Assembly: GCF_014805685.1 (NCBI RefSeq)
Contig: NC_060911.1
Span: 13,631,212 to 13,695,211 of the forward strand
Source of the DNA: Silurus meridionalis
Taxonomy: Eukaryota; Chordata; Actinopteri; Siluriformes; Siluridae
Direction of reading: 5' to 3'
DNA length: 64,000 nt
Below are positions 36,506-48,163 of this stretch, piece after piece. The translations under genes were made by a program, and so were the position numbers. The notes beneath the pieces were generated by a model, which searched no databases, was not told where the DNA came from, and saw nothing but the letters and a program-made list of their open reading frames with translations. The stretch's first letter is position 1, and every line of letters begins with the position of its first letter.

Positions 36506-36593
36506 TGATGGATGGATGGATGGATGGATGGATGGATGGATGGATGGTTTTAATTGACAAAAGGAAAGGGATAACAGAAGAAAGGAAAGAAAA

Positions 36594-36674
<81 letters not shown>

Positions 36675-36675
36675 A
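36506..36675. repeat. GATG then AAAG microsatellites
   Basis: GATG 36506-36547, then purine-only (AAAG)n 36597-36675. Confidence 0.95.
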
Positions 36676-37121
36676 ATTAATGCTTCACATTGTTGATATT
36701 CTACAGGGAAAGTTTGATGAAAGAAGGAAAAAATAAGTTAAGAAAGAAAGAACGATGCGATGATTGAGAAATACATTGTGGTTTCGTTGGAAGGATTTCA
36801 TTGGAAGCTGCTGATTGGCCAGTTTGTTGTGACATCACCGAATGGCAGGAGGAATAAAAATTGTTCTTGCTCTCAAAGTGAAAAAATGTTTGAAACTTAT
36901 ATAATAATCATAAAAAGTTTCGAAAATTAAGTCCTCATTTAACACTAAGGAGATCTTTCGAAGCTAAATAAAGACATAGGAGAAACGTTAATCCACGGCT
37001 TGTCTCGAGTGTCGACTGAATTGAAATATCCCAATTAAAAAAACTATTAATTGCCAAAATGAGAATATGTGATTAGGATTCTTTGAAGCTCCAGCGCTGA
37101 GCGGTTCCTCAGATCCCTCTT

Positions 37122-37353
37122 AGTGTAACATGCTTTCCATGGGCTGGCGTGGAAGATCTCATGCCATAGAGCTCCAACCCTATTGACTTTACTGGTTGAA
37201 AAATTCCACTAGAAAATCTAGTGGAACATCTTCCCAGAAGAGTGGAGGTTATTATAAAAGTAAAAGCAGACTTAATGTGGAATGGGATGTTCACAAATAA
37301 ACATACCAATCTTATGGTCCGGTGTCCACAAACTTTTGCCAATATAGTGCTAG
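37122..37353 (-). mobile_element. TIR-element copy, internally deleted
   Basis: GGCGTGGAAGATCTCATGCC, AATCTAGTGGAACATCTTCC and terminal CCACAAACTTTTGCCAATAT on the - strand. Confidence 0.8.
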
Positions 37354-37799
37354 TCTTCTCATTTTCTAGATAAAGGTTTCAGAATTTGTCCCAACATGTT
37401 TTTTTGTCCTTTAAAGTATTTTGATTCGCTTGCAAAGATCTTCAGGATGCTGTTAGATCTTTGTTTTTGTTTTGTTTTTTCAGTGAAAATTTATTTTCAG
37501 AAAAATACTGAATTTATGGCCTTGATTTAGTGAAAACACAAGGCACAGGAGAACTTTCCGGAAATGACCTGTGATGATTCATGTTGTCATCCTGAGAGAT
37601 GATGAACACGGCCAAGCTGAGCCGAGCTCGCTGTGAATGAATTTTTGGTGCAAAACAAAAAAGAAGAAAAACAAATAAGGTTGAGCTTATAGTGGGCACC
37701 TGTACTGTGTTTACAACAAGGCTGCTGATTGGTCAGCTATTATGACATCATAAGGAAGGGATGAAGGAAGGAGAATTGCAGGGATTCACTTGAATTTCC

Positions 37800-39080
37800 A
37801 TCAGCCTAGAGCCCGTGTTGCCAGGACGTACATGTTCTAGAGCCCGCGTTAATGTGGCATTGGTTTTCTACAGCCTGTGTTGCCAGGGCATATGTGTTCT
37901 AGAGCCCATGCTAGCATGGTGTTGGTGTCCTAGAGCCCGTGTTAACGTGGCGCTTGTGTTCTAGAGCCCCTGTTAACACACCATACACCATACATGCATC
38001 TGGAGCCAGTAATAAGAAGACAGACATGTTCTAGAGCACGTGATAACATTTACCACTTTGACATGGGTTTGGTGCCTGTATTACCGTGGCATCGGGTTTC
38101 AAGAGCCTTGGTGTTGTAAAACCGGTGACAACATGACACAACGTCTTCTTAACATGGCATATGGAGCCTATGATAGCATGATCTGCATGTTCTAGAACCT
38201 GCATTTACATGGTTTTAGTGTTCTAAAAGAATTTCTAGCGCATGTGATAGCATGCCGTTAGTGCTCTAGAGCCTGTGTTAACATGACGCGTGTTCTAAAG
38301 CCTGTCTTAATTTTTTTGAGTTATAAAGTTATAAAGCATGTTAACTAGCAATGTTCTAGAGTTTGTGTTGACATAGTAAATGTGCTTCAAAGCCCGTCTT
38401 AATATGGCCTACATTTTCTAGAGAAGATGTAAAAATGATGTTGCGGCCCTTGTTAGCAAGTCTGGAGTCTAATTTAGCATAGTGTGCAATGTTCTAGCAG
38501 TTGTGTTAACATGAGATATACGTTCTGCATTGACATGGCGCTGGTGTTTCAGAGTCTGTTTTGACATGGCATTAGTGTCCTAGTGCAAGCGTTAGCATGG
38601 CAATAGTATTCTAGACTCAGTGCTAGCATTGTTTGCATGTTTTACACCCCATTTTTTATATAAAATGTTCTAGAGGCTGTGATAACATATGTTAACATAG
38701 CATTAATGTTCTAGGGTTTGCGTTGACATGGTATATGTGCTTCAAAGCTTGTCTTAATATGGCCTACATTTTCTAGAGCACATGTTAAAATGATCTTGCA
38801 GCCCTTGCTGATATAAAGCGTGTTCTGGAGTCTAATTAAGCATGGTGTAAAGTCTTCTAGCACTTGTGTTAACCTGAGATATAAGTTCTAGAGCCTGCAT
38901 TGACATGGTGTTGGTGTCCTACTGCATGTGTTAGCATGGCAATAGTGTTCTAGACTCAGTGCTGGCATTAGGTGCATGTTCTACACCCTATTTTTAACAT
39001 GCATGAGTGTCGTGCATCTTCTAGAGCCTGTGTTAGCGTGTTGTAAGTGTTCTAGAGATCGAGGTGAAATGGCATTCATG
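37800..39080. repeat. 31-bp degenerate minisatellite with about 350-bp higher-order unit
   Basis: Units such as GTTCTAGAGCCCATGCTAGC followed by ATGGTGTTGGT repeat roughly every 31 bp across 1.3 kb. Two long segments, about 38337-38650 and 38690-39000, align over their length (shared CTTAATATGGCCTACATTTT and TAGCATGGCAATAGT). Confidence 0.85.
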
Positions 39081-39212
39081 TCCAAGGCCATATTGTTGGA
39101 GTCATGCTATTTTTAGCTTATCGTGTTCATTCCTTTTTTTGGACGTTTAAGCTAACAGAGGTGTAGCAAAGCTTCTACCTCAAAACAAGATTTTCAGCTT
39201 ACCACACGCACT

Positions 39213-39216
<4 letters not shown>

Positions 39217-39249
<33 letters not shown>
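39217..39249. repeat. (TC)n microsatellite
   Basis: About 16 units. Confidence 0.95.
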
Positions 39250-39252
<3 letters not shown>

Positions 39253-39566
39253 ATCCACCCATCATCAATAACGAGTTAGAACCCGGAGGACATGCTGTAG
39301 TAATTATCTTGCAAAGCTCAGAGGGGAAAAGCTGAGAATGGTACAGGAAACTCTCCGAGACGCAGAAGAAAAGTAACAGAAGAATTTCTCTACACGGACT
39401 CGGAGATCTTCCTGACTGCATTAACAATCTGAGTGTGTGCAGAGCTCCAGATCAGGATGGAGATTCTTCAGATTTCCCCTCAGTGTTACACCAGTGTGAG
39501 ATGTCAGTGTAGAGACGAATCGTTGCTTCATCCGCTTCGTTATTTACATAAGTACTCGCGCTTACA

Positions 39567-39723
39567 CGACATGAGGCAAAAGTATTGGGACAACTGACTT
39601 TGAAGGAATCTCACAAATCTCCACTCTAAAATCTAGTTCTAATCGTATTATAACAGAGAATGGGAACTAAATGTGGAATGGGATGTTGAAAAAATACCAT
39701 ACTTTTGTCCATGTAGTGTAGTA
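39567..39723 (-). mobile_element. TIR-element copy, short deletion derivative
   Basis: Both ends are present (GGCAAAAGTATTGGGACAAC and ACTTTTGTCCATGTAGTGTA) but only about 150 bp long. Confidence 0.75.
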
Positions 39724-39894
39724 GCCTTCTCGTTTCCTAGGTGACGGCTTTTCAGAATTTGCCCCAACATGACGGAAATTCTATTTTTTTTCAAAAGGTT
39801 TTAAACATCTTGATTCGTTTGTTGGCTTTAATTCAGTGAAAATACACAATTGCAGGAATAGAGAAACGAGAAACAAGAACGGATGAAGGGATTG

Positions 39895-40001
39895 GTGGAT
39901 GGATGAAAGTAAGGCCAGATAGATGGTTAGATAGATGGCTGAACATAAAAATGGATAGATGGATGGGTGGATTTATAAATAGATGAAAGTATAGGTGGAT
40001 G

Positions 40002-40083
<82 letters not shown>

Positions 40084-40270
40084 TGTATGGGTGGATAAAT
40101 GGTTTAGATAGATGGAGCAACGTATGGATAGAGGGATCAATGGTTAGATAAATAGATGGATGGATAGATGGATGGATGATTCAATACATAGATGAATGCA
40201 GAGATGGGTGGACGGTTTGATGGACAGATAGATTTACGCTAGATAGATGGTGAGATAAATTGAGGAACAG

Positions 40271-40301
<31 letters not shown>

Positions 40302-40302
40302 A

Positions 40303-40380
<78 letters not shown>

Positions 40381-40490
40381 GAACTTATTAATAGATGGAT
40401 GGCTATATAAATGGAAGAAGGTATGGTGGGTAAATGGTTAGATGGATGGATGGATGGATGGATGGATGGATGGATGGATGGATAGGTACT
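39895..40490. repeat. GATG-rich block with (TA)n, GACA and GATA arrays
   Basis: (TA)n 40006-40080, GACA 40268-40300, GATA 40303-40380, GATG 40444-40482, within diverged GATG sequence. Confidence 0.93.
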
Positions 40491-41109
40491 ATAATGTACT
40501 CTGGCCACACTGTGATCTAAACAATCTTTTCATTGTGAATAGAATCTAGAAAAGTTAGAAATAAAAAAACAGATGATGTTTGAAGATTGTGAGGAAACTC
40601 TGTAGGAGAGCAAGAGTTCAGCTGCAGGTTTTCTCAGTGAACAGGTAAAGGAGTTTTCTTTATCTGAGCTCCTCTGGAGGAGGTGTCGGCATCCTGATGA
40701 AGCTCATTCTCTTGTAGCTCAATCCAATCTCACAAACATGAGCTTTAATGCTCTGCTGACAAACTGTCTTTCTGTGTGGATGAGACCCTCCCCATCTGCC
40801 CATCTCTCCGTCTCTCTTTTTCGGAAACTGACAGCTCATTGAGCCAATAAAGAGACTGCTGGAGAAGGAGCTGGACCGTGCCATGCCACTTTCTGTCTTT
40901 ATGTTTGAAGTAAATCGGACCTTTCGTGAGCTCAGACGAGACTGAAGGTGTTCACAAGTGCACATGGTTGTTCTCTTTGTCAGCACAGGACAGAGGAGCA
41001 GGAGAGCGGTGGATAATCAAACTAACTGTTACTGGGTTCATTCAGAAAATAACAAGAAAATGTTGTCAATGTTATAGGAAAAGATACGTACTGGAAGGAT
41101 TCATTCCTT

Positions 41110-41263
41110 TATTTGGAAGGAAGGGAAGAAGGAAGGAAGGTAGAAAGGAAGGAAGGAAGGACATGATTTCAGTCATATCAATTATTTTTTTGTTTTATCT
41201 GGAAAATAAGGAAGTGAACAACAGAAGTGAGGAAGAAAGGAAGGAATGTTTTATGGAAGAGAG

Positions 41264-41338
<75 letters not shown>

Positions 41339-41459
41339 AATAATTGATTGATTGATGATTTTAGTATTTAGTTTTATCTGGAAAATAATTAAAAAGAAAG
41401 TGAATAACAGAAGTAAGGAAGAAATGACGGAATCTTTGCAGTATTTTTTATGGAAGTCA

Positions 41460-41491
<32 letters not shown>

Positions 41492-41517
41492 AGGAAAGAA
41501 GGAAAGAAAGAAAGAAA

Positions 41518-41548
<31 letters not shown>

Positions 41549-41560
41549 ACACGAATCCAT
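41110..41560. repeat. AAAG satellite, two higher-order units
   Basis: (AAAG)n at 41265-41341 and 41460-41550. Each is preceded by TTTTATCTGGAAAATAA and GTGAACAACAGAAGTGAGG-like sequence (about 41197 and 41375). Confidence 0.9.
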
Positions 41561-42724
41561 AATTTGTTTTGTAAAAAGAAAAATGGACCAATGAAAGGCA
41601 AAGATATTAGAAATGAAAAGAGGGAAGAAAGGATGGAGGGAACAAAATGATTAGGAAAGAAACGTTTGACAAAGCCATTGCCTTGTTTATAGTCTGTAAA
41701 AAAGACATGAAAGAAGGAGGGAAGTAAGTTTAGAAAGTAAGAAGGAAGCAGGGATTTTAAAATACAGAGTGACTGTGGAGTTTCATTCGAATGAATAAAG
41801 GAACGAAGGAACCAACGGATTTTAAACAATGCACAATTCTACAAAACTGACAAGAAAAGAAAGAAAATAAGGATGGATGGATGGATGGGTCGAAGGAGAA
41901 TGAGATTTGGTTACACTTTAAGGCTCAGTTTGAGATCTGGTTGAGTCTTATTTGAAATTTTTTTTAAGATTGAGATTTGGTGGCCCTCGGTCTGGCTGGA
42001 GTGAGGTGCAAAGGTCTCTTCTCGGTTGATGAACCTCCATCTCCGCCGTCCACCGCTTTCATTAATCACGCAGGTGCTGAGAGAGACTCGGAGAGGGTGG
42101 ATACACTATTAGCACTATTACGCGAGTCACATGGGAACGCTCTGATTAAGTAGCTCCTCAAACGAGGCGTTCGCTTTCCTGCCTCCGGGGGGTGTCGGCG
42201 AGTCTCTCCGGAGTCGCCTGGCCTGGAGAGCTGTACGCGATTTTTTTTCTTCCCTCTCGCGGAGTTGTTCGGGATGGTGGAGATAATTGGCGGAGACATC
42301 TGCACTCTCCCACTCGCTGATATTGTAACCGCATGTCATATCGCTTTTTTGCCTTCTGCATTACGACTGATTAGATGTATCACACTTAATTACTAGCGCA
42401 AACAGGAAGCGCTAGCGCCAGGGCTGACAATGACTAACACAAACACTGCCAATTCTAGGGACTCTTCTGTTATTGCGCCTGCAAACATGCTGGACTTTTT
42501 TATTTTTTAATTTTTTTTTGCTGTTGTTGTTGTTTTCTAAACACTACAGTAATTGCAGAGCCACAGTTTATCGTGATAGCTCGATTCTGGCTAACGGCTT
42601 CGTGCGCCAGCAATTTGCCGTTGCGAAATTCTCAGCGAAGCCCAATGCGTTTGAGTCCCAATGCTGTCGAGTTGTGAAAGCAAGGGGAGATAAAAGAAAA
42701 AAAACAGTGACTAGTTTTAGCTAA

Positions 42725-42870
42725 GATTCTTGAACACGTCTTTGTTACGGCCTCGTCAATTCTCCTTTTGTGCGTCAGGTGGCGTCCTTTTGTTAGTCAG
42801 ACCCTTTTTTCGTCTGATTTACTCCAAGGTGGGAAGAAGAATCACCTTTTTTTTTTATTCCCTAGTGGTT
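42725..42870 (+). repeat. Direct repeat of unique sequence, left copy
   Basis: TTGAACACGTCTTTGTTACGG and the following 120 bases match 44350-44510 with moderate divergence (GTTAGTCA, TGATTTACTCCAA, AGAATCAC shared). Confidence 0.75.
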
Positions 42871-42941
42871 TTAATACCTATTTCTTTTTAGTGCAGATCA
42901 TCTTGAATAGTCTTGAAAAATCTCTTACTTATAAATTATAG

Positions 42942-43168
42942 TATATGAACAACATTTGTACACATCTGACCATAAGATTGATACTTGCTACCTTTTGAAT
43001 GTTCCACACTAGTTTTCCATCATTTTCTCTCATCACCTCCACTCTTCTGAGAAGGTGTATGGAGTAACTTCAGCCACAGGTAAATGTGGAGGAGGCCTGA
43101 GGTGATGTTTCATTTCATCCCAAAGGTTTTTAATAGGGTTGAAGGTCTGTAGCAGGAGTTTTAGTCAT
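42942..43168 (+). mobile_element. TIR-element copy, 5' half
   Basis: GTATATGAACAACATTTGTA start, then TTCAGCCACAGGTAAATGTG and TAATAGGGTTGAAGGTCTGT; 3' half missing. Confidence 0.7.
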
Positions 43169-43224
43169 GTGACTCGGTGAAATTCAATTTCCAGGATGTA
43201 TAGTCTGGAGTGACTACAGCAAAC

Positions 43225-43422
43225 ATGCAAGAAAAGAAGAAAGAAGAAAGAAAGATAGCAGTATTTTTATTGAAGAAAAAAAAAAGAGGAATAGATCGAA
43301 ATAAGGGATGGAAAGCACAAAGAAAGAGGAGGTGGAGAAAGAAAAAGAAAGTAGTATTTTTATTGAGGAAAAAAAGGGAACGTGAACAACAGAAGGAAAG
43401 AAGGATGGAAACAAAGCGGTGA

Positions 43423-43498
<76 letters not shown>

Positions 43499-43815
43499 AA
43501 AACATGTTTGCCGTATTTTTTGTTAAATTAAAGGAAGGGAAGGCGTGGAGGAAAAAAGGGAAAGAAATGAAGGAGGGAGGAAAAACAGAAAGGAACAATA
43601 TTAATAGTTTATACTGATCGTTTATATTCGACAGTGAAAAAAAGAAATGAGAGAACAAAGGAAAAAATTCTACAAAATGAACGACAGTTTTTAAACAGGA
43701 AGAAAGAGAAGGAACGAGGGAATACAGTAAGATGTATAAAGTGACCGAGAAGAAAGAAAGAAAGAAAGTAAGAAAGTAAAAAAGAAAGAGAAAAACAAGA
43801 GGGATAGAGATCAAA
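43225..43815. repeat. AAAG satellite block
   Basis: Purine-rich on the + strand; pure (AAAG)n 43423-43500. GTAGTATTTTTATTGAGGAA (43350) and AGCAGTATTTTTATTGAAGA (43257) are duplicated, and GTGAACAACAGAAGGAAAG links it to the 41.1-41.6 kb block. Confidence 0.88.
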
Positions 43816-44348
43816 AACAAAAATGATCGATGGAGGTTTTGAGAGATAGACGTATGGATAGCAGGATAAATAGTAGAGGTAAACGGACGGAGGGATGGGT
43901 GAAGATAGAGAGGCTAGAAAGAGACGACGGACATCGTTTAGTGGATATATAACGAGCGATTTTTATATTTAAAACTTGATCCGAATAGAAATCCTGTGAT
44001 CATCCTCGCAGTCAAAGTCGCTCCCGTATTAAAGAAAGTCTGATAGCAAGAAACCGATTTCTCAATTATTTCGGCGCAGCGGGTCGCCGTGTTTGTCTCG
44101 GTCTCCGCTGGCGCGATCGGCGTGTTTGTTATGGCTCACCTGCCGAGACGGAACACCGACGTGCTTTCCACGGTCACCCGCACCGAGACGCACACACATC
44201 TCTCTCTTCACCGGGTTTCGGTCCCTGCGCACAATCGCGGAGATAATTAATTAGCTCTAATTGCAAATGTGAGTCATTAGTTTGAGGATGACCTCGCTCG
44301 ATTAGAAAGATGATAAGAACCACCTTCCATTTACATCCAGTCTCTGGG

Positions 44349-44515
44349 GCGGGACTTGAACACGTCCTTGTTATGGCCTCTGTAATTACACGATCTTTTG
44401 TGCATCGGGAGCCATTTGATTGTTAGTCAAGAGGCGGAATCTAAACACCAGATGCTTTTTTTTGGTGTGATTTACACCAAAACAGGAAACAGAATCACAT
44501 TTATTTATCTTTTCC
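44349..44515 (+). repeat. Direct repeat of unique sequence, right copy
   Basis: TTGAACACGTCCTTGTTATGG onward; partner of 42725-42870, with the AAAG block and a TIR element between. Confidence 0.75.
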
Positions 44516-44574
44516 CATATTCATATCATCTTTTTTTTTATAAAGACTTTTGACATCTTCTTCTGCTTCGTTCA

Positions 44575-45228
44575 GCTTCTCCCATTAGGGGGCGCCACAC
44601 CGGATCATCCGTCTCCCCCCCCGTACTCTACATCTGCCTCTTTCAAACCAACTAACTGCATGTCTTCCCACACCACATCCATAAACCTCCTCCCTGGTGT
44701 CTCCATCCTCAGCATTCTCCTACTGATATACCCCATGTCCCTCTTCTGCACATGTCCAAACGATCTCAATCTCACCTCCCTCACCTTGTCTCCAAAACAT
44801 CCTACATGCTAATAACATCCTCTAATAAACACGGTTCTAATCCTGTCCATCGTCGTCACTCCCAACGAAAACCTCAACATCTTCAGCTCTGCTACCTCCA
44901 GCTCCACCTCCTGTCTTTTACTCAATGCCACTGTCTCTAAACCATACAACATCTCAGGTCTCACCACAGTCCTATAAACTTTCCCTTTCACTCTCACAGA
45001 TACTCTTCTATCACATATCACTCCTGCTATCACTCTTCTCCACCCAATCCACCCTGCCTGCACTCTTTTCTTTACTTCTCTAACACACTCTCTATAACTT
45101 TGCACTGTTGACACCAGGTACCTGAACTCCTCCACCTTCTCCACCTCTTCTCCCTGCAACCGCAACCCTCCACTGCCCTCCCTCTCATTCACACACATGT
45201 ACTCTGTCTTACGTCCCATTCCACAACA
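44575..45228 (-). mobile_element. Non-LTR retrotransposon fragment (3' part of reverse transcriptase ORF)
   Basis: On the - strand, 45243 to 44809 reads as a long frame with EEFRYLVSTVQS, REVKKRVQAGWIGWRRVIAG, VICDRRVSVRVKGKVYRTV, VRPEMLYGLETVALSKRQ and VAELKMLRFSLGVT. This is the conserved region after the reverse transcriptase catalytic core of a common animal LINE type. The catalytic YxDD box, the endonuclease and the 3' end are absent. It is dead by truncation; clade not assigned. Confidence 0.85.
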
Positions 45229-45229
45229 G

Positions 45230-45475
45230 TCAAGGTGTTCCACTAAATTTTAGAGTAGAACTTTGTACAAATTCAGCTGTAGGTGAATGTGAGGAGGCCT
45301 GGGGTGATGTTCCAATTCATCCCAAGATCTTTTATATCTTCCAACCCATGTCAAGCAGATCTTTATAGAGCTCACGTTTGGGTCATCCAGAGACCTGTGT
45401 GTGTTAATACAGTAGGTCAGGAAAGAACCACATAATGTTTGGATGTTCCAATATTTTGTCAGTGGAATGTATATA
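45230..45475 (+). mobile_element. TIR-element copy, lacking 5' terminus
   Basis: AGGTGTTCCACTAAATTTTA, GAGGAGGCCTGGGGTGATGT and AGGAAAGAACCACATAATGT; it begins where the LINE fragment ends, so one inserted into the other or both were cut at one breakpoint. Confidence 0.7.
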
Positions 45476-45999
45476 CTGTCAGGCATGTGAATTCTGATTG
45501 GACAGAAGTCGTTGATTATTAATTTTTTTTAATAAACCTTTAAGAGAAAAGGAACAAAATGCACTTGAGACGAAGAAGTATCACTTCTGCATTGTTCGTA
45601 ATTTGGCCCATTATTGCTTTTGTATTTGTTTGTCTAAAGCTGCCCTCATTATTATTAATTGCTTTTATGTGTGATAATCGTAAAAAGGCCTGACCCATAT
45701 ACCGTTTCATTCAGGGGCACGTTCATTAATCAGCTCGCGAGTGTGGCAGTTGTTGGACGAAATTCCGTTTTTATTGTTCGTGAAAGTCCAACAATACAGC
45801 TTTTCATCACATGCAGCTAATTTGCAGTGTAAAGTTACACAGCAATTGGGATTCGTCCGACATGGTCCATGTGCAGCTATGGGAGAAATTCAGGAAGACT
45901 GGATGAAGCAGGTGAAACATGAGGTAAATTAGTATTCTGTAGACTGTAGTCTTTTATTTACTGCAGTCAACTTATAACAATCCTTCCATGAACCTTCCA

Positions 46000-46495
46000 A
46001 TTAACCAATCGGGATGTCAAAACCTCAATACACTAAGCAATCAATCAGTTAATACATAAATCAATCAACCATAAATTCAATCGAAAAAATTCATCAATAG
46101 AGCAAACAATCAATCAAACAATATATTAGTTAATACATCAAAGGGACTACTAGTCAAACTATCAATCAATGCAGCAACCAACAATTTGGTCAATCAATGA
46201 ATACATCAATCAACCATTCAATCAACCAACTACTCAATCAAAACCTCAAATCAACTAATCTGACAATCAATCAGTTAATATATCAATGAACCAATTAACC
46301 AGTTAATCAATACCTTGACCAACATCTCAATTAATCAAGTCATCAATTAATACCTGTCAACTAATCAATTAGCACATCAATACATAAACAAATCACCCAT
46401 TTAATCAATACATTAATCAGTCAATATCTCAACTATTCAACCAATATATCAATACTTCAAACAATCAATACATTAACCAAACAACCAATCAGTGA
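46000..46495. repeat. Degenerate (CAAT)n satellite
   Basis: About 500 bp of irregular CAATCAATCAATTAATACAT-type units with no cytosine-guanine content to speak of; no pure run longer than about 12 bp, so it is old. Confidence 0.8.
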
Positions 46496-46834
46496 GGACT
46501 TCGAAAACGATGCACTTATTGTTTTATACACATTGAAAATTATTTATTTAAAAGTTATTTCTTTTGTATTTGAAAATTAAAAAGTTTGCTATTATTGAAT
46601 GTGATTCATTTAAATCAAACATTATTTTTTTTGTTGCATTTTTTTTTTCTCAAATACTTAATCCGATTCCATACCTGCTTATTTTTATTTCCTTTCGATG
46701 ACCATGTCCGTCTGCTCAGGCTTCTGAAATTGTGGACTGGATTATGTTAAAAACATTACTAGAGGTAACTAGCTAATCGCATCCCAGTTTTATGCTAACG
46801 GAACTCTTTACAGGTCCGGAGCTACTTATAGATT

Positions 46835-46985
46835 TACACAGATTTAGAGAGACCTTTATCTCATTCATACAACTTAGCAGCTATGGGGTTAACGAGCCTT
46901 GCTCAGGGGCCCAAGAACAGCAGCTTGGTAGGGCTGGGATTTGAACTCATGTCCTTCAGATCTAATGCCAAATGGATTATCATGG
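46835..46985 (+). repeat. Dispersed repeat of the same family
   Basis: TTTAGAGAGACCTTTATCTC, AACGAGCCTTGCTCAGGGGC and GCTGGGATTTGAACTCATGT. Confidence 0.7.
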
Positions 46986-47547
46986 TAGATCCCCAATGTA
47001 AACACACTGAGAGCAGCCCGTGTCCTGCTAGCCAGACCTGAATGCGACCCTCCAGCAGATGCTTCTGCTACGGCTGAGTGGTCTGGGAGCGACCTCCTCC
47101 TGGGTTTCTTTCACTTTTTACTTTTCAAGTAAAAATAAACAAAAAAAAACATCCACAGACAGATTGAGACTCGACATCCTGCCTCATCCACCTCGGGGAG
47201 TGTCCTACTAAGTTAAACTGTTGAAATCCTCCTGTGGAACATGAACAGACTAGGGCTATAGGAGACACCTAATATGCAGTTTACCTGGTCAGAAAATAGC
47301 CTCTGAGCAGATGCAAACCGCTGGGATCAGTCTGTTTGTCCACTGTGGTGCTCAGGTTTCTTCACCGGGTCTGTGGCTAACAATGTGCGGGATAGCAGGA
47401 GCTCGTGAGGGCAGGTTCCTACAGCAGTTTTGCAATATCTAACTTTATAACAAAGGGTAAACTGTGGTATACACTTAGGTCCGAACTTATACACTTAGTA
47501 CAGCTACTGTAATCAGTTCTTTCTATCCATCCATTCATCCATCCATC

Positions 47548-48006
47548 TTGTAGACACCTAACCATGAGATTAATGTGTACTTTCTGAATATCCCATTCCA
47601 CATTTGCTCCTATCCTCCAACCTCCACTTTTATGGGAAGACGTTCCACTTGATTTTGTATAGATTTTGAGGAGATTCTTTTAGCCACAAAGGCGTTAATA
47701 AAGTCAGGAACTCATGTAGCTGAGGTCAGGAGGCCTGGTGTGTCATTAGAATTCATCCCAAAGGGTTGGAGCTCTATAGCAGGAGATCTCCCACTTCATC
47801 CAACCCATGGAAAGCATATCTTCATGAAGCTGGTTTTGCTGGAACAGGTTTAGGTCACCAAGTTTAAGCGAAGGGAGATTTTCATGGTACCATATCCAAA
47901 AACATCCTACAGAATTGTGTGTCTCCAGGTTTGTGGTAACAGTTTGAAGAAAGGATCAGTTACGGCTGGAAGAGTCGGGTGTCCCAATACTTTTGGCAAA
48001 CAGTCT
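47548..48006 (+). mobile_element. TIR-element copy, most complete in the window
   Basis: About 460 bp in full family order: TGTAGACACCTAACCATGAG, GAAGACGTTCCACTTGATTT, GGTTGGAGCTCTATAGCAGG, CATCCTACAGAATTGTGTGT and end GTGTCCCAATACTTTTGGCA. It can serve as the local reference for the other copies. Confidence 0.85.
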
Positions 48007-48117
48007 ATCTATCTATACACTGCCATAGTATCGAATTTGATTTACATCATAAGCAGTTTCCTTTTCTTCATCAATTGAAGTAAGAAGTAGAGGTTAGAAA
48101 TATTCACAGAAAGTGTA

Positions 48118-48121
<4 letters not shown>

Positions 48122-48149
<28 letters not shown>

Positions 48150-48163
48150 TTGTGTTTGTGTGT
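48122..48163. repeat. (GT)n microsatellite
   Basis: Imperfect GT run ending GTTTGTGTTTGTGTGTC. Confidence 0.9.

Noticed and set aside
41195..43820. Long frames of KERKKERK or FFLSFFLS type, up to 219 codons
   Set aside because: Translations of AAAG arrays on either strand; no splice or start context.
44752..44940. + strand frame of 62 codons
   Set aside because: Antisense of the LINE reverse transcriptase fragment.
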